NCBI RefSeq assembly: GCF_946478785.1
Contig: NZ_CAMLDD010000008.1
Location: 124,001-188,000 of the forward strand
Length of the DNA stretch: 64,000 bases
Direction of reading: 5' to 3'
From: an uncultured Flavobacterium sp.
Lineage (GTDB): Bacteria; Bacteroidota; Bacteroidia; Flavobacteriales; Flavobacteriaceae
Every line of letters begins with the position of its first letter. The first letter of the stretch is position 1. The translations under genes were made by a program, and so were the position numbers. The notes under the pieces are model-generated. The model ran no database searches, was not told the origin of the DNA, and saw only the letters and a list, made by a program, of their open reading frames with translations. This document shows, piece after piece, positions 17,862 to 26,186 of the stretch.

Positions 17862-19478
17862 TTATAAAGAAACTCCTCTCTTCCAAGGAATAAAATCGTT
17901 TTGATTTAGAATAGCAGCTTTAGTCTTAATAGTACCACTTGCCACATCAATAATAAATTCAAGCATTTCATCTGCCATTTCATTAATTGATTTTTCACCT
18001 GTTATAATTCCACCCGTGTCAATATCGATAATATCAGACATTTTAGTAGCCAGTTGCGTGTTTGAAGATACTTTTACAACTGGTGCAATTGGATTTCCTG
18101 TTGGAGTTCCCAAACCTGTTGTAAACAATACCATATTCGCTCCGGAACCTACCATAGCTGTTGTACATTCTACGTCATTCCCTGGCGTACATAATAATGT
18201 AAAACCTGGTTCATTAATATATTCTCCATAATCGTAAACGCCTACGATTGGTGAAGTTCCTCCTTTTTTAGCAGCACCTGCCGATTTCATAGCATCAGTA
18301 ATCAAACCGTCTTTGATATTACCCGGAGATGGATTCATGTCAAATCCTGAACCTGCATCTACAACTGTTTTTTCGTACCATTGCATTAATTCTAAGAAAC
18401 GTTTTCCGTCTTTATCATCTATACAACGGTTTACTAATTCCTGTTCTACTCCACATAATTCAGGGAATTCAGAAAGAATTGTAGTTCCTCCTAAAGCAAC
18501 CAGGTTATCAGATAACACCCCTAATGTAGGGTTAGCAGAAATACCTGAAAATCCATCAGATCCACCACACTCTAAACCAATTCTTAATTTTGATAACGGA
18601 GCAGGTTTTCTTACGATTTTATTAGCCTCTTTGATAGCAGCAAAAGAATCTTTTACAACCGTACTCAACATTTCTTCGATGGTTCCAATTTGTTGTTGAT
18701 CATAAATCAAAACCGGCTTGCTGTAGTTTGGATTAATTGCCTTCATTGCATCCTCGAAAATAGAGATTTGCAGATTTTGGCATCCTAAACTCAGAACAGT
18801 AGCTCCGGCCACGTTTGGATTGTTTACATAACCAGCCAACAATTTAGCCAAACTATGAGAATCCTGACGAATACCACCACAACCCCCTTGGTGCTGGATG
18901 AATTTTACTTCAATATTTTCAAACAAATCTACTTCAGTTGATTTTGCAACAACATCATCAGCTCCCTTTTCAGAGTTTACCAAAGAACGAAGTAATAACT
19001 GGTAATCGTTTTCTTTTGGTTTTTTCAATTCTTTTTCGAAAATACCTTTTAAGATTTCGATATTTCTGTTTTCACAAAATACCAATGGAAAGAACAACCA
19101 AACGTTTTCAGTTCCTACTTGTCCATCTTCTCTATGGTAGCCCATAAAGGTTCTGTCTTTCCATTTATCAACATCAGGCACTGTCCAGCCAATAGATTCG
19201 GTTTTAGCAGTTACCTTTGCGGCTTCGTGTTTTACATTTTCAGTAGAAAGTAATCCTCCCTTTGCAATTGGTGCACTGGCTTTTCCTACCAAAACTCCAT
19301 ACATAATAATACGCTCTCCTTGTTCAAAAGGGTACATCGCAATTTTATGCTTCATTTTCACATCAGATTCGATAGTGATTTCCTCTCCTTCAAAGTTAAT
19401 AACTTCGCCTGCAACCAGATTAACCAACGCTACAGCTACATTATCCGAAGGGTTTACTTTTATTAATTTTTTTTGCAT
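17862..19478 (-). CDS. uxaA: Altronate dehydratase
   Basis: 538 residues with an N-terminal SAF-like domain (about 1-100) and a C-terminal altronate/galactarate dehydratase domain. Motifs include HQGGCGGIRQDS, LSLGCQNLQ, GLECGGSDGFSG and GFTLLCTPGNDVECTT, which hold the conserved cysteines. It dehydrates D-altronate to 2-keto-3-deoxygluconate, the last step of the saturated galacturonate branch before KdgK. It is the final gene of the minus-strand uronate cluster, separated from uxaB by a repeat. Confidence 0.95.
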   Translation of the reverse strand: MQKKLIKVNPSDNVAVALVNLVAGEVINFEGEEITIESDVKMKHKIAMYPFEQGERIIMYGVLVGKASAPIAKGGLLSTENVKHEAAKVTAKTESIGWTVPDVDKWKDRTFMGYHREDGQVGTENVWLFFPLVFCENRNIEILKGIFEKELKKPKENDYQLLLRSLVNSEKGADDVVAKSTEVDLFENIEVKFIQHQGGCGGIRQDSHSLAKLLAGYVNNPNVAGATVLSLGCQNLQISIFEDAMKAINPNYSKPVLIYDQQQIGTIEEMLSTVVKDSFAAIKEANKIVRKPAPLSKLRIGLECGGSDGFSGISANPTLGVLSDNLVALGGTTILSEFPELCGVEQELVNRCIDDKDGKRFLELMQWYEKTVVDAGSGFDMNPSPGNIKDGLITDAMKSAGAAKKGGTSPIVGVYDYGEYINEPGFTLLCTPGNDVECTTAMVGSGANMVLFTTGLGTPTGNPIAPVVKVSSNTQLATKMSDIIDIDTGGIITGEKSINEMADEMLEFIIDVASGTIKTKAAILNQNDFIPWKRGVSL

Positions 19479-19499
19479 GATTTTTTTTTTAAAGTTGTT

Positions 19500-19620
19500 A
19501 AGAGGCTAAGTTGCTAAGACTCTAAGTTTATGAGCATTATTTTGAATTTCCGTTCTACGGATAATTATTTTTTATAGTGCCTTCCTAAAACTTAGTAACT
19601 TAGTTTCTTAGAATCTTAGA
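19500..19620. repeat. CTAAGTT-type inverted repeat in the uxaB-uxaA spacer
   Basis: The left arm is built of GGCTAAGTTGCTAAGACTCT and the right arm of AAACTTAGTAACTTAGTTTC, internally repetitive and roughly inverted around a 40-base centre. It resembles small dispersed repeats of Bacteroidetes. Its transcript could fold between the two genes. Confidence 0.55.
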
Positions 19621-19632
19621 AACTGCTGAATA

Positions 19633-21075
19633 TTAATATTGTTTGCTGAAATTAGCATATCCTTGTTCAATTCCATTAGCTTCAATTTCAGTTAAAGCTA
19701 CTACTAATGCTTCTGATAATCCGCTAATTTTTGTTAAATCTTCTCCCCAGAATTCGACGTTCGCTAAAACTTTAGCAACAACCGAATTTAAATCTCCTGA
19801 TTGCCATGCATTTTTAAATGCTTCAACTAATTCCGGAGTATCTTTTACCGGCAATACTTCATTATTCCAGGTTCCTTTGTAAAATTGGATTAAAGAAGCT
19901 AATGAGAAAGTCAAATTAACAGGCAATTTATTGTTTGCATTATAATATCCTAATAAACTTGGCAAAACTCTTACTTTGAATTTTGAGATCGAATTTAAAG
20001 CAATATCAGCAAGTGCATGTTTGATAAATGGATTTTTGAAACGATCCATTACCTCTTCAGCATAGGCAGTGATTTCATTTTTGTCCATAGCTAGGGTTTC
20101 GCTAATTTCGCTGATAACATTATTTACGAACGGTCCGGTAAAATCTCCGTTAACGGTTTCCATTACTAATTTGTTACCATATAAAAGTGAAAATGGAACC
20201 ATTGCTGTATGTGCACCGTTTAGAATACGAACTTTTATCATTTTAAAAGGACGGATATCATCAACGATTTTTACATTCAAATCTGTTTTATGGAATGGTA
20301 ACTTTTGTTTTAAATCTTCACCGCCTTCAATAGCCCAAAGGAAAAATGGTTCAGCAGCAACAATCAAATTATCCTGATAGTCTAATTTGTTATTGTATTC
20401 TTCAATTTCAGCTCTTGGATATCCGGGAACAATTCTGTCAACCAAAGTACTATGGTAAGTACAAGCATCTGAAACCCAAGTTTTAAATGCATCTTCCAAT
20501 TTCCACAAATCAACATATTGTAGAATAATTTTTTTCAGGGTCTCAGAGTTATAATCAATTAATTCACATGGAATGATAGTCAATCCTTTAGAAGCATCTC
20601 CATTGAAATGTTTGAATCTTTCATATAACAAAACAGTCAGCTTTGCAGGAAATGAAGCTGGTGGCTGCATATCCGGAGTATCGCTTTCTACAAATTCAAT
20701 TCCGGCTTCAGTAGTATTTGAAACAATAAATTGAAGTTCTTCTTCTTTGGCTAAAGCTAAATAATCTGCAAAATCAGTATATGGATTAATTCCTTTTACA
20801 ATATTGGTTATTAACTCAATATCCTGTATTTTTTCTCCTTTTTTGATTCCATTCATAAACAAGGTATAAAGACCATCCTGATCGTTAATCATGTTTATCA
20901 TACCGTCTTTCAATGGTTGAACCATCGCAATTCCGGCATTGAAATCTAATTCTTTATTAAGTTTGTGAAAAGCGTAATCAACGAAAGCTCTTAAAAAGTT
21001 ACCTTCTCCAAATTGTACTACTTTTATTGGAAACTTCTTTTCTAATCCTGTATTTATTCTATTTAATTTTTTCAT
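19633..21075 (-). CDS. uxaB: Tagaturonate reductase (altronate oxidoreductase)
   Basis: A 480-residue member of the mannitol-dehydrogenase family. The N-terminal Rossmann region VVQFGEGNFLRAFVDY is followed by a helical C-terminal domain with KVRILNGAHTAMVPFSLLYG, which bears the catalytic Lys and His region. It reduces D-tagaturonate to D-altronate with NADH. It sits between uxaA and eda and is separated from eda by a large hairpin, so its expression may be lower than that of the upstream genes. Confidence 0.95.
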   Translation of the reverse strand: MKKLNRINTGLEKKFPIKVVQFGEGNFLRAFVDYAFHKLNKELDFNAGIAMVQPLKDGMINMINDQDGLYTLFMNGIKKGEKIQDIELITNIVKGINPYTDFADYLALAKEEELQFIVSNTTEAGIEFVESDTPDMQPPASFPAKLTVLLYERFKHFNGDASKGLTIIPCELIDYNSETLKKIILQYVDLWKLEDAFKTWVSDACTYHSTLVDRIVPGYPRAEIEEYNNKLDYQDNLIVAAEPFFLWAIEGGEDLKQKLPFHKTDLNVKIVDDIRPFKMIKVRILNGAHTAMVPFSLLYGNKLVMETVNGDFTGPFVNNVISEISETLAMDKNEITAYAEEVMDRFKNPFIKHALADIALNSISKFKVRVLPSLLGYYNANNKLPVNLTFSLASLIQFYKGTWNNEVLPVKDTPELVEAFKNAWQSGDLNSVVAKVLANVEFWGEDLTKISGLSEALVVALTEIEANGIEQGYANFSKQY

Positions 21076-21146
21076 TTTAAATTCTTCTCTAAAAGTGTTA
21101 TAAATAACCCTGTTAATACCTTATCCGTTTTTATTATTGTAAAAGA

Positions 21147-21220
21147 AACATTACACTTGTTAAAGATTAAAATAAAGCTTGCTGTGAGGAATGACAAGCT
21201 TTATTTTCAAGCGTAATGTT
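21147..21220 (-). terminator. Two-tier hairpin between eda and uxaB
   Basis: The inner stem AAAATAAAGCTTG/CAAGCTTTATTTT is nested in an outer stem AACATTACACTTG/CAAGCGTAATGTT with one mismatch. On the minus strand the inner stem ends in a T-rich run, so it may attenuate uxaB and uxaA. Confidence 0.7.
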
Positions 21221-21286
21221 CAATTACAACCTTTAAAACTCTAAAAAAAACTGCCTTTTAATAAGGAATTAAAAACTGATTATTCC

Positions 21287-21958
21287 TTATTTATTTCTTA
21301 TATCTTTTATGATGTTTAAAACATCACTTACTTTATTTTTCAAGCCTTCATAATCTTGTTTTTCTAACAATTCTTTCGAAATTAATTGTGAACCAAGACC
21401 TACACAAGTTGCACCTGCATTCAACCATGAAGATAAACTTTCTACAGTTGGAAAAACACCACCTGTAGGCATAATATTTGTCCACGGACAAGGTCCTTTT
21501 ATGGCCTTGATAAACTCTGGTCCATAAATATCTGCTGGAAATAATTTTACGATTTCACAGCCTAATTCTTCAGCTCTTGCAATTTCTGTAAGGGTACCAC
21601 AACCTGGTGACCATAGTACTTTACGACGGTTACAAGCAATTGCAATGTCTTCTCTAAAAACCGGTGTTACAATAAAATTAGCTCCTAAACTCATATACAC
21701 TGAAGCTGCAGCAGCATCGGTAATAGAACCAACTCCTAACATCATACCTGGTAATTCTGCCAAAGCATATTTGTTTAACGCACCAAAAACTTCATGAGCA
21801 AAATCTCCTCTGCTGGTAAATTCCATTAATCTGGATCCTCCGTCATAACAAGCTTTTAATACTTTTTTACTGATTTCAATATCCGAATGAAAAAACAAAG
21901 GAACCATTCCGTTGTCTTTCATCGTCTGAGCTACTTCAATTCTTGAATACTTTGCCAT
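21287..21958 (-). CDS. eda: KDPG/KHG aldolase
   Basis: 223 residues, a class I TIM-barrel aldolase. The Schiff-base Lys lies in EIVKLFPADIYGPEFIKAIKGP and the catalytic Glu in LMEFTSRG; MPTGGV is the phosphate-binding turn. It cleaves 2-keto-3-deoxy-6-phosphogluconate into pyruvate and glyceraldehyde-3-phosphate, the exit from the uronate pathway. It begins eight bases after kdgK ends, in the same operon. Confidence 0.95.
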   Translation of the reverse strand: MAKYSRIEVAQTMKDNGMVPLFFHSDIEISKKVLKACYDGGSRLMEFTSRGDFAHEVFGALNKYALAELPGMMLGVGSITDAAAASVYMSLGANFIVTPVFREDIAIACNRRKVLWSPGCGTLTEIARAEELGCEIVKLFPADIYGPEFIKAIKGPCPWTNIMPTGGVFPTVESLSSWLNAGATCVGLGSQLISKELLEKQDYEGLKNKVSDVLNIIKDIRNK

Positions 21959-21966
21959 ACTTTTAT

Positions 21967-22989
21967 TTATCTTGATACTAATCCGGCAGAGTTTCCTCCA
22001 GCCATATTTTCAACTTCTTTTAAGGTAACTAAATTATAATCTCCGGCAATAGTATGTTTTAAGCAACAAGCCGCTACTGCAAAATCTAATGCTTTTTGTT
22101 TGTCTTCTTTATATTCAACTAATCCATAAATTAATCCACCCATAAAAGCATCTCCGCTACCCACTCTGTCAATTACAGGAGTTACTTCTTGTACAGCTGC
22201 ATTAAAAATAGTTTTTCCGTCAAATAAAACACCGCCAATTCTTTGGTGTGAAGCACTAACTGAATAACGTAATGTTGTTGCTACTGTTTTTAAGTTCGGA
22301 CAAAGTTCATACAACTTCGAATATAAAGCCGGTAACGATTTTTCATCCTGATAATCAGGATTTACTTTAGGAATGCCCAACATAAAATAGGCTGTGTCAA
22401 TATCTCCTAAAACAACATGACTATATTTCAACAATTCAGGCATAACCTCACTTGGAGCTTTTCCGTATTGCCATAATTTTGATCTGTAATTTAAATCACA
22501 CGAAATAGTTAATCCTAGTTCATGTGCCACCTGAACGGCTTCCAGACAGGCATCTGCCGCACTTTGAGAAATAGCTGCTGAAATTCCACTAAAGTGGAAC
22601 CAAGTGGCTCCTTCTAATACTTTCTTCCAGTCAATATCTCCTTTTTGAATAGTTGCCATCGAGCTATGAGCGCGATCATATACAACATTGCTTCCTCTGG
22701 TTCCTGCTCCTGTTTCTAAATAATAAGTTCCTAAGCGTTCTCCGCCGTAAACAATACTTTTAGACTCCACATTCATTTTACGCATCTCTTGTACAGCGCA
22801 GTAACCGATTTCGTTCTCAGGTAATCTGGTAACAAACTCAGCATTTATACCGTAATTAGCCAAAGACACACAAACATTAAATTCACCTCCGCCGTAAGAC
22901 GCTGTAAATGCTTTAGCCTGAGAAAAACGCAAATGCCTTTCTGTAGAAAAACGCAACATTATTTCGCCGAATGCAACTACTTTACTCAT
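21967..22989 (-). CDS. kdgK: 2-keto-3-deoxygluconate kinase (PfkB family)
   Basis: 340 residues of the ribokinase/PfkB family: the N-terminal GEIMLRFS and YGGGEFNVCVSLANYG substrate region and the C-terminal DRVGSGDAFMGGLIYGL with the catalytic Asp and anion hole. It phosphorylates KDG to KDPG. Both the UxaA and KduD branches converge on its substrate. Spacing to uxaC is ten bases and to eda eight, so these are co-transcribed. Confidence 0.94.
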   Translation of the reverse strand: MSKVVAFGEIMLRFSTERHLRFSQAKAFTASYGGGEFNVCVSLANYGINAEFVTRLPENEIGYCAVQEMRKMNVESKSIVYGGERLGTYYLETGAGTRGSNVVYDRAHSSMATIQKGDIDWKKVLEGATWFHFSGISAAISQSAADACLEAVQVAHELGLTISCDLNYRSKLWQYGKAPSEVMPELLKYSHVVLGDIDTAYFMLGIPKVNPDYQDEKSLPALYSKLYELCPNLKTVATTLRYSVSASHQRIGGVLFDGKTIFNAAVQEVTPVIDRVGSGDAFMGGLIYGLVEYKEDKQKALDFAVAACCLKHTIAGDYNLVTLKEVENMAGGNSAGLVSR

Positions 22990-22999
22990 TATAAATTAA

Positions 23000-24406
23000 T
23001 TAAAATTTGAAATATTCTTTTGCATTGTTATACGAAATATCAGAAACCATTTTTCCAATCCATTCCATATCTGCAGGAAGTTCGCCCCTTTGAATTTCAT
23101 CTCCTAAAAGATTACAAAGAATTCTACGGAAATATTCATGTCTTGGGAAAGAAAGGAAGCTTCTTGAATCTGTAAGCATTCCAATAAAACAACTGATTAA
23201 TCCCATGTTTGAAAGGGCATTTAATTGTTTAGTCATACCATCTTTTTGATCCAAAAACCACCATCCTGATCCAAACTGAACTTTTCCTTTAACGCTTCCG
23301 TCATTGAAGTTTCCAATCATCGTTGCCATTACTTCATTATCGGCAGGATTTAGGTTATAAATAATAGTTTTTGTCAATTTATCTTTACTGTCTAATGCAT
23401 TTAAGAAAGAAGATAATTTTTGAGCCTGTGGATAATCACCAATAGAATCCCAACCTGTATCAGGTCCTAAAATTCTATGCATACGAGCGTTATTGTTACG
23501 TAAAGCGCCTAAGTGAAATTGCTGAACCCAGCCTAATTCGTGGTAAGACTCACACAAAAACAATAAAACTGCACTTTGGAATTTCAAAGCCTCTTCAGGA
23601 GTTATTTCTTGATTTTCTCTTTTCTTTTTGAAAATTGCACTTACTTCTGATTCAGTAAAGTTTTCAAAATAAATCTGATCCAATCCGTGATCACTTAATT
23701 TACATCCGTTTTCATTAAAGAAATTTATTCTTTTTCTTAATGCATCACGTAAATCAGCAAATGTATTTATTGCTATACCGGACACATCCCCCAATGTGTC
23801 CAGGTAAGCATTGTACCCATCATTTGAAATCAAAATAGCTTTATCGGGCCTGAAAGCCGTGCTCATTTTAGTTTCAAAAGGGTTTTTATTTAATTTTTGG
23901 TGAAACTCCAAAGTATCGATTGGATCTTCGGTAGTACAAACCAATTCAGCATTTACTTTTTTAAGTAAGTTGCGTGTGCTGTATTCTGCTGAATTTACTT
24001 TTGCAGAAGCCTGTTCGTAAATTCTTTCTGCAGATTTTTCGTTTAATAATTCTGTAATATCAAAATAACGGGCCAATTCTAAATGTGTCCAGTGATACAA
24101 AGGGTTACGCATTGTATACGGAACTGTCTTTGCCCAGTTTAGGAATTTATCTTTATCAGAACCATTTCCTGTTATAAATTGCTCATTAATTCCTAATGTA
24201 CGCATTGCACGCCATTTGTAGTGATCACCGTTTATCCAAACCTGAGTAATGTTGTCAAATATTTTATCTTCGGCAATAAACTGTGGATTTAAGTGATTGT
24301 GATAATCAATAATTGGCTGATTTTTGGAGTAATTATGGTATAATTCTTCAGCGTATTTATTTTCAAGTAAAAAATTATCGTTTATAAATGTTTTATTCGA
24401 GCTCAT
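23000..24406 (-). CDS. uxaC: Uronate isomerase
   Basis: 468 residues of the amidohydrolase-fold uronate isomerase family. The N-terminal metal-site motif YHNHL, the block GALRNNNARMHRILGPDTGWDSIGD and the late LTDSRSFLSFPRHEYFRRILC are diagnostic. It converts D-galacturonate to D-tagaturonate (and D-glucuronate to D-fructuronate). It follows kduD after 22 bases. No uxuA/uxuB pair for fructuronate is in the window, consistent with a galacturonate focus. Confidence 0.96.
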   Translation of the reverse strand: MSSNKTFINDNFLLENKYAEELYHNYSKNQPIIDYHNHLNPQFIAEDKIFDNITQVWINGDHYKWRAMRTLGINEQFITGNGSDKDKFLNWAKTVPYTMRNPLYHWTHLELARYFDITELLNEKSAERIYEQASAKVNSAEYSTRNLLKKVNAELVCTTEDPIDTLEFHQKLNKNPFETKMSTAFRPDKAILISNDGYNAYLDTLGDVSGIAINTFADLRDALRKRINFFNENGCKLSDHGLDQIYFENFTESEVSAIFKKKRENQEITPEEALKFQSAVLLFLCESYHELGWVQQFHLGALRNNNARMHRILGPDTGWDSIGDYPQAQKLSSFLNALDSKDKLTKTIIYNLNPADNEVMATMIGNFNDGSVKGKVQFGSGWWFLDQKDGMTKQLNALSNMGLISCFIGMLTDSRSFLSFPRHEYFRRILCNLLGDEIQRGELPADMEWIGKMVSDISYNNAKEYFKF

Positions 24407-24428
24407 GATTTAAATATAAAATAGAATA

Positions 24429-25220
24429 TTATTCTTCGTTAGATGGTTTTCCAATTGTTGCAAGAATTCCGCCATCAACATATAAAATGTGACCGTTAAC
24501 AAAATCACTGGCTTTGGAAGATAAAAATATTGCTGCACCGGCCAAGTCAGATGGATCGCCCCATTTTGCAGCTGGCGTACGACTGATAATAAAATCATTA
24601 AAAGGGTGTCCGTCAACTCTAATCGGTTTTGTTTGCTCAGTCGCAAAATAACCAGGACCGATTCCGTTAATCTGAACATTGTATTTTGCCCATTCCGTCG
24701 CCATGTTTTTAGTCAGCATTTTCAAACCGCCTTTTGCAGCAGCGTAAGCAGAAACAGTATTACGACCTAATTCGCTCATCATTGAACAAATATTGATAAT
24801 CTTTCCTTGTCTTCTTTCGATCATTCCTTTGGCAACATGCTTAGAAACAATAAAAGGACTTACTAAATCAATGTCAATTACTTCCCTAAAATCAGCAACT
24901 TCCATTTCCAATAAAGGAATTCTTTTAATAATTCCGGCATTGTTGATCAAAATAGCAATTGGTCCAACCTCACTCTCAATTTTTTGAACAGCAGTTTTAA
25001 CTTCTTCCTCTTCTGTTACATTAAATCTATACCCAACCGCATTAATACCTTCACTTTGAAGTTCTTTTACAGCATCATCAATTTTTTGCTGAGATGAATT
25101 TCCGTTCACCACAATTGTTGCACCTGCCTGACCTAATCCTTTTGCCATTGCCATTCCCAGTCCGTGTGTACTTCCTGTAATAAGGGCAACTTTTCCTTTT
25201 ATATCGAATAAATCTATCAT
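24429..25220 (-). CDS. kduD: 2-deoxy-D-gluconate 3-dehydrogenase / DKII reductase
   Basis: A 263-residue short-chain dehydrogenase. TGSTHGLGMAMA binds the cofactor, NNAG is present, and YAAAKGG supplies the catalytic Tyr and Lys. The sequence IDLFDIKGKVALITG and its position beside kduI identify it as KduD, which reduces 2,5-diketo-3-deoxygluconate to KDG. It completes the branch for unsaturated uronates released by PL10 and GH105. It starts five bases after kduI ends. Confidence 0.93.
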   Translation of the reverse strand: MIDLFDIKGKVALITGSTHGLGMAMAKGLGQAGATIVVNGNSSQQKIDDAVKELQSEGINAVGYRFNVTEEEEVKTAVQKIESEVGPIAILINNAGIIKRIPLLEMEVADFREVIDIDLVSPFIVSKHVAKGMIERRQGKIINICSMMSELGRNTVSAYAAAKGGLKMLTKNMATEWAKYNVQINGIGPGYFATEQTKPIRVDGHPFNDFIISRTPAAKWGDPSDLAGAAIFLSSKASDFVNGHILYVDGGILATIGKPSNEE

Positions 25221-25225
25221 GATTC

Positions 25226-26065
25226 TTATCTTAATTCATTGATTTTACAAACATCCATATCACCATAATCTAAATTTTCACCGGCCATTCCCCAGATAAA
25301 AGTATAATTACTGGTTCCTGATCCTGAGTGAATAGACCAAGGCGGAGAAATAACTGCCTGATGATTGTTCATCCAGATATGTCTTGTTTCCTGAGGCTGT
25401 CCCATAAAATGACAAACGGCCTGATTTTCCGGAATATCTAAATAAAAGTAAACTTCCATACGACGGTCGTGAACGTGTGCAGGCATGGTATTCCAAACAC
25501 TTCCGGGTCTTAACTCCGTCATACCCATTTGTAACTGACAAGTAGTAACCACGCTTCCAATAATCATTTGATTTACGGTACGGTGATTTGCCGTTTCCAT
25601 AGTTCCCAATTCTAATTTATTCGCTTCAGCCAAACCAACTTTTACTGTTGGATATGTAGTATGAGCCGGAGCCGAATTCAAATAAAATTTCGCAGGATTG
25701 TTTTTATCATCACTTTTAAAAGTCACTTCTTTATTACCGCTTCCGATATACAAAGCATCTTTAAAACCTAATTCATATGCTGTTCCTTCAACAACCACTG
25801 AACCGCTTCCTCCAACATTGATAATACCTAATTCTCTTCGCTCTAAAAAATAAGGCGCTTTAAGAGGGTCTATTGTTTCTAATGCTAAATCACCTTTTAC
25901 AGGAACTGCAGAACCGGCAATATATCTGTCATAATGAGAATAAACCAGTACAACTTCATCTTCCTGCATTAAATCATCAATCAGAAACTCATTTCTCAAC
26001 TCCTGAGTATCATATTTTTTTACAGCTTCTGGGCTCGATGCGTATCTGGAACTATATTTTGTCAT
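25226..26065 (-). CDS. kduI: 5-keto-4-deoxyuronate isomerase
   Basis: A 279-residue cupin-fold isomerase. MPAHVHDRRMEVYFYLDIPEN carries metal-binding His and Glu residues, with LYIGSGNKEVTF and SGTSNYTFIWGMAGENLDYGDMD near the C-terminus, all typical of KduI. It converts 5-keto-4-deoxyuronate (DKI) to DKII. It is the first gene of the kduI-kduD-uxaC-kdgK-eda-uxaB-uxaA unit and has its own promoter-operator. Confidence 0.96.
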   Translation of the reverse strand: MTKYSSRYASSPEAVKKYDTQELRNEFLIDDLMQEDEVVLVYSHYDRYIAGSAVPVKGDLALETIDPLKAPYFLERRELGIINVGGSGSVVVEGTAYELGFKDALYIGSGNKEVTFKSDDKNNPAKFYLNSAPAHTTYPTVKVGLAEANKLELGTMETANHRTVNQMIIGSVVTTCQLQMGMTELRPGSVWNTMPAHVHDRRMEVYFYLDIPENQAVCHFMGQPQETRHIWMNNHQAVISPPWSIHSGSGTSNYTFIWGMAGENLDYGDMDVCKINELR

Positions 26066-26079
26066 AATTTTTATTTTAA

Positions 26080-26101
26080 TGTAATCGATTGCACAAAATT
26101 A
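26080..26101 (-). promoter_or_regulatory. Promoter -7 box and LacI operator of the kduI operon
   Basis: On the minus strand TAATTTTG (a TAnnTTTG match) is followed directly by TGCAATCGATTACA (operator 26080-26093), the same arrangement as before exuT. The ATG is 14 bases beyond the operator. Confidence 0.8.
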
Positions 26102-26186
26102 TATTTTTATATTTACTTTTCATAGGCAAAATTAAAAATTATTGGTGTGCTTTTTACACTTACAATCTTTTTATTTAATTTTTATC

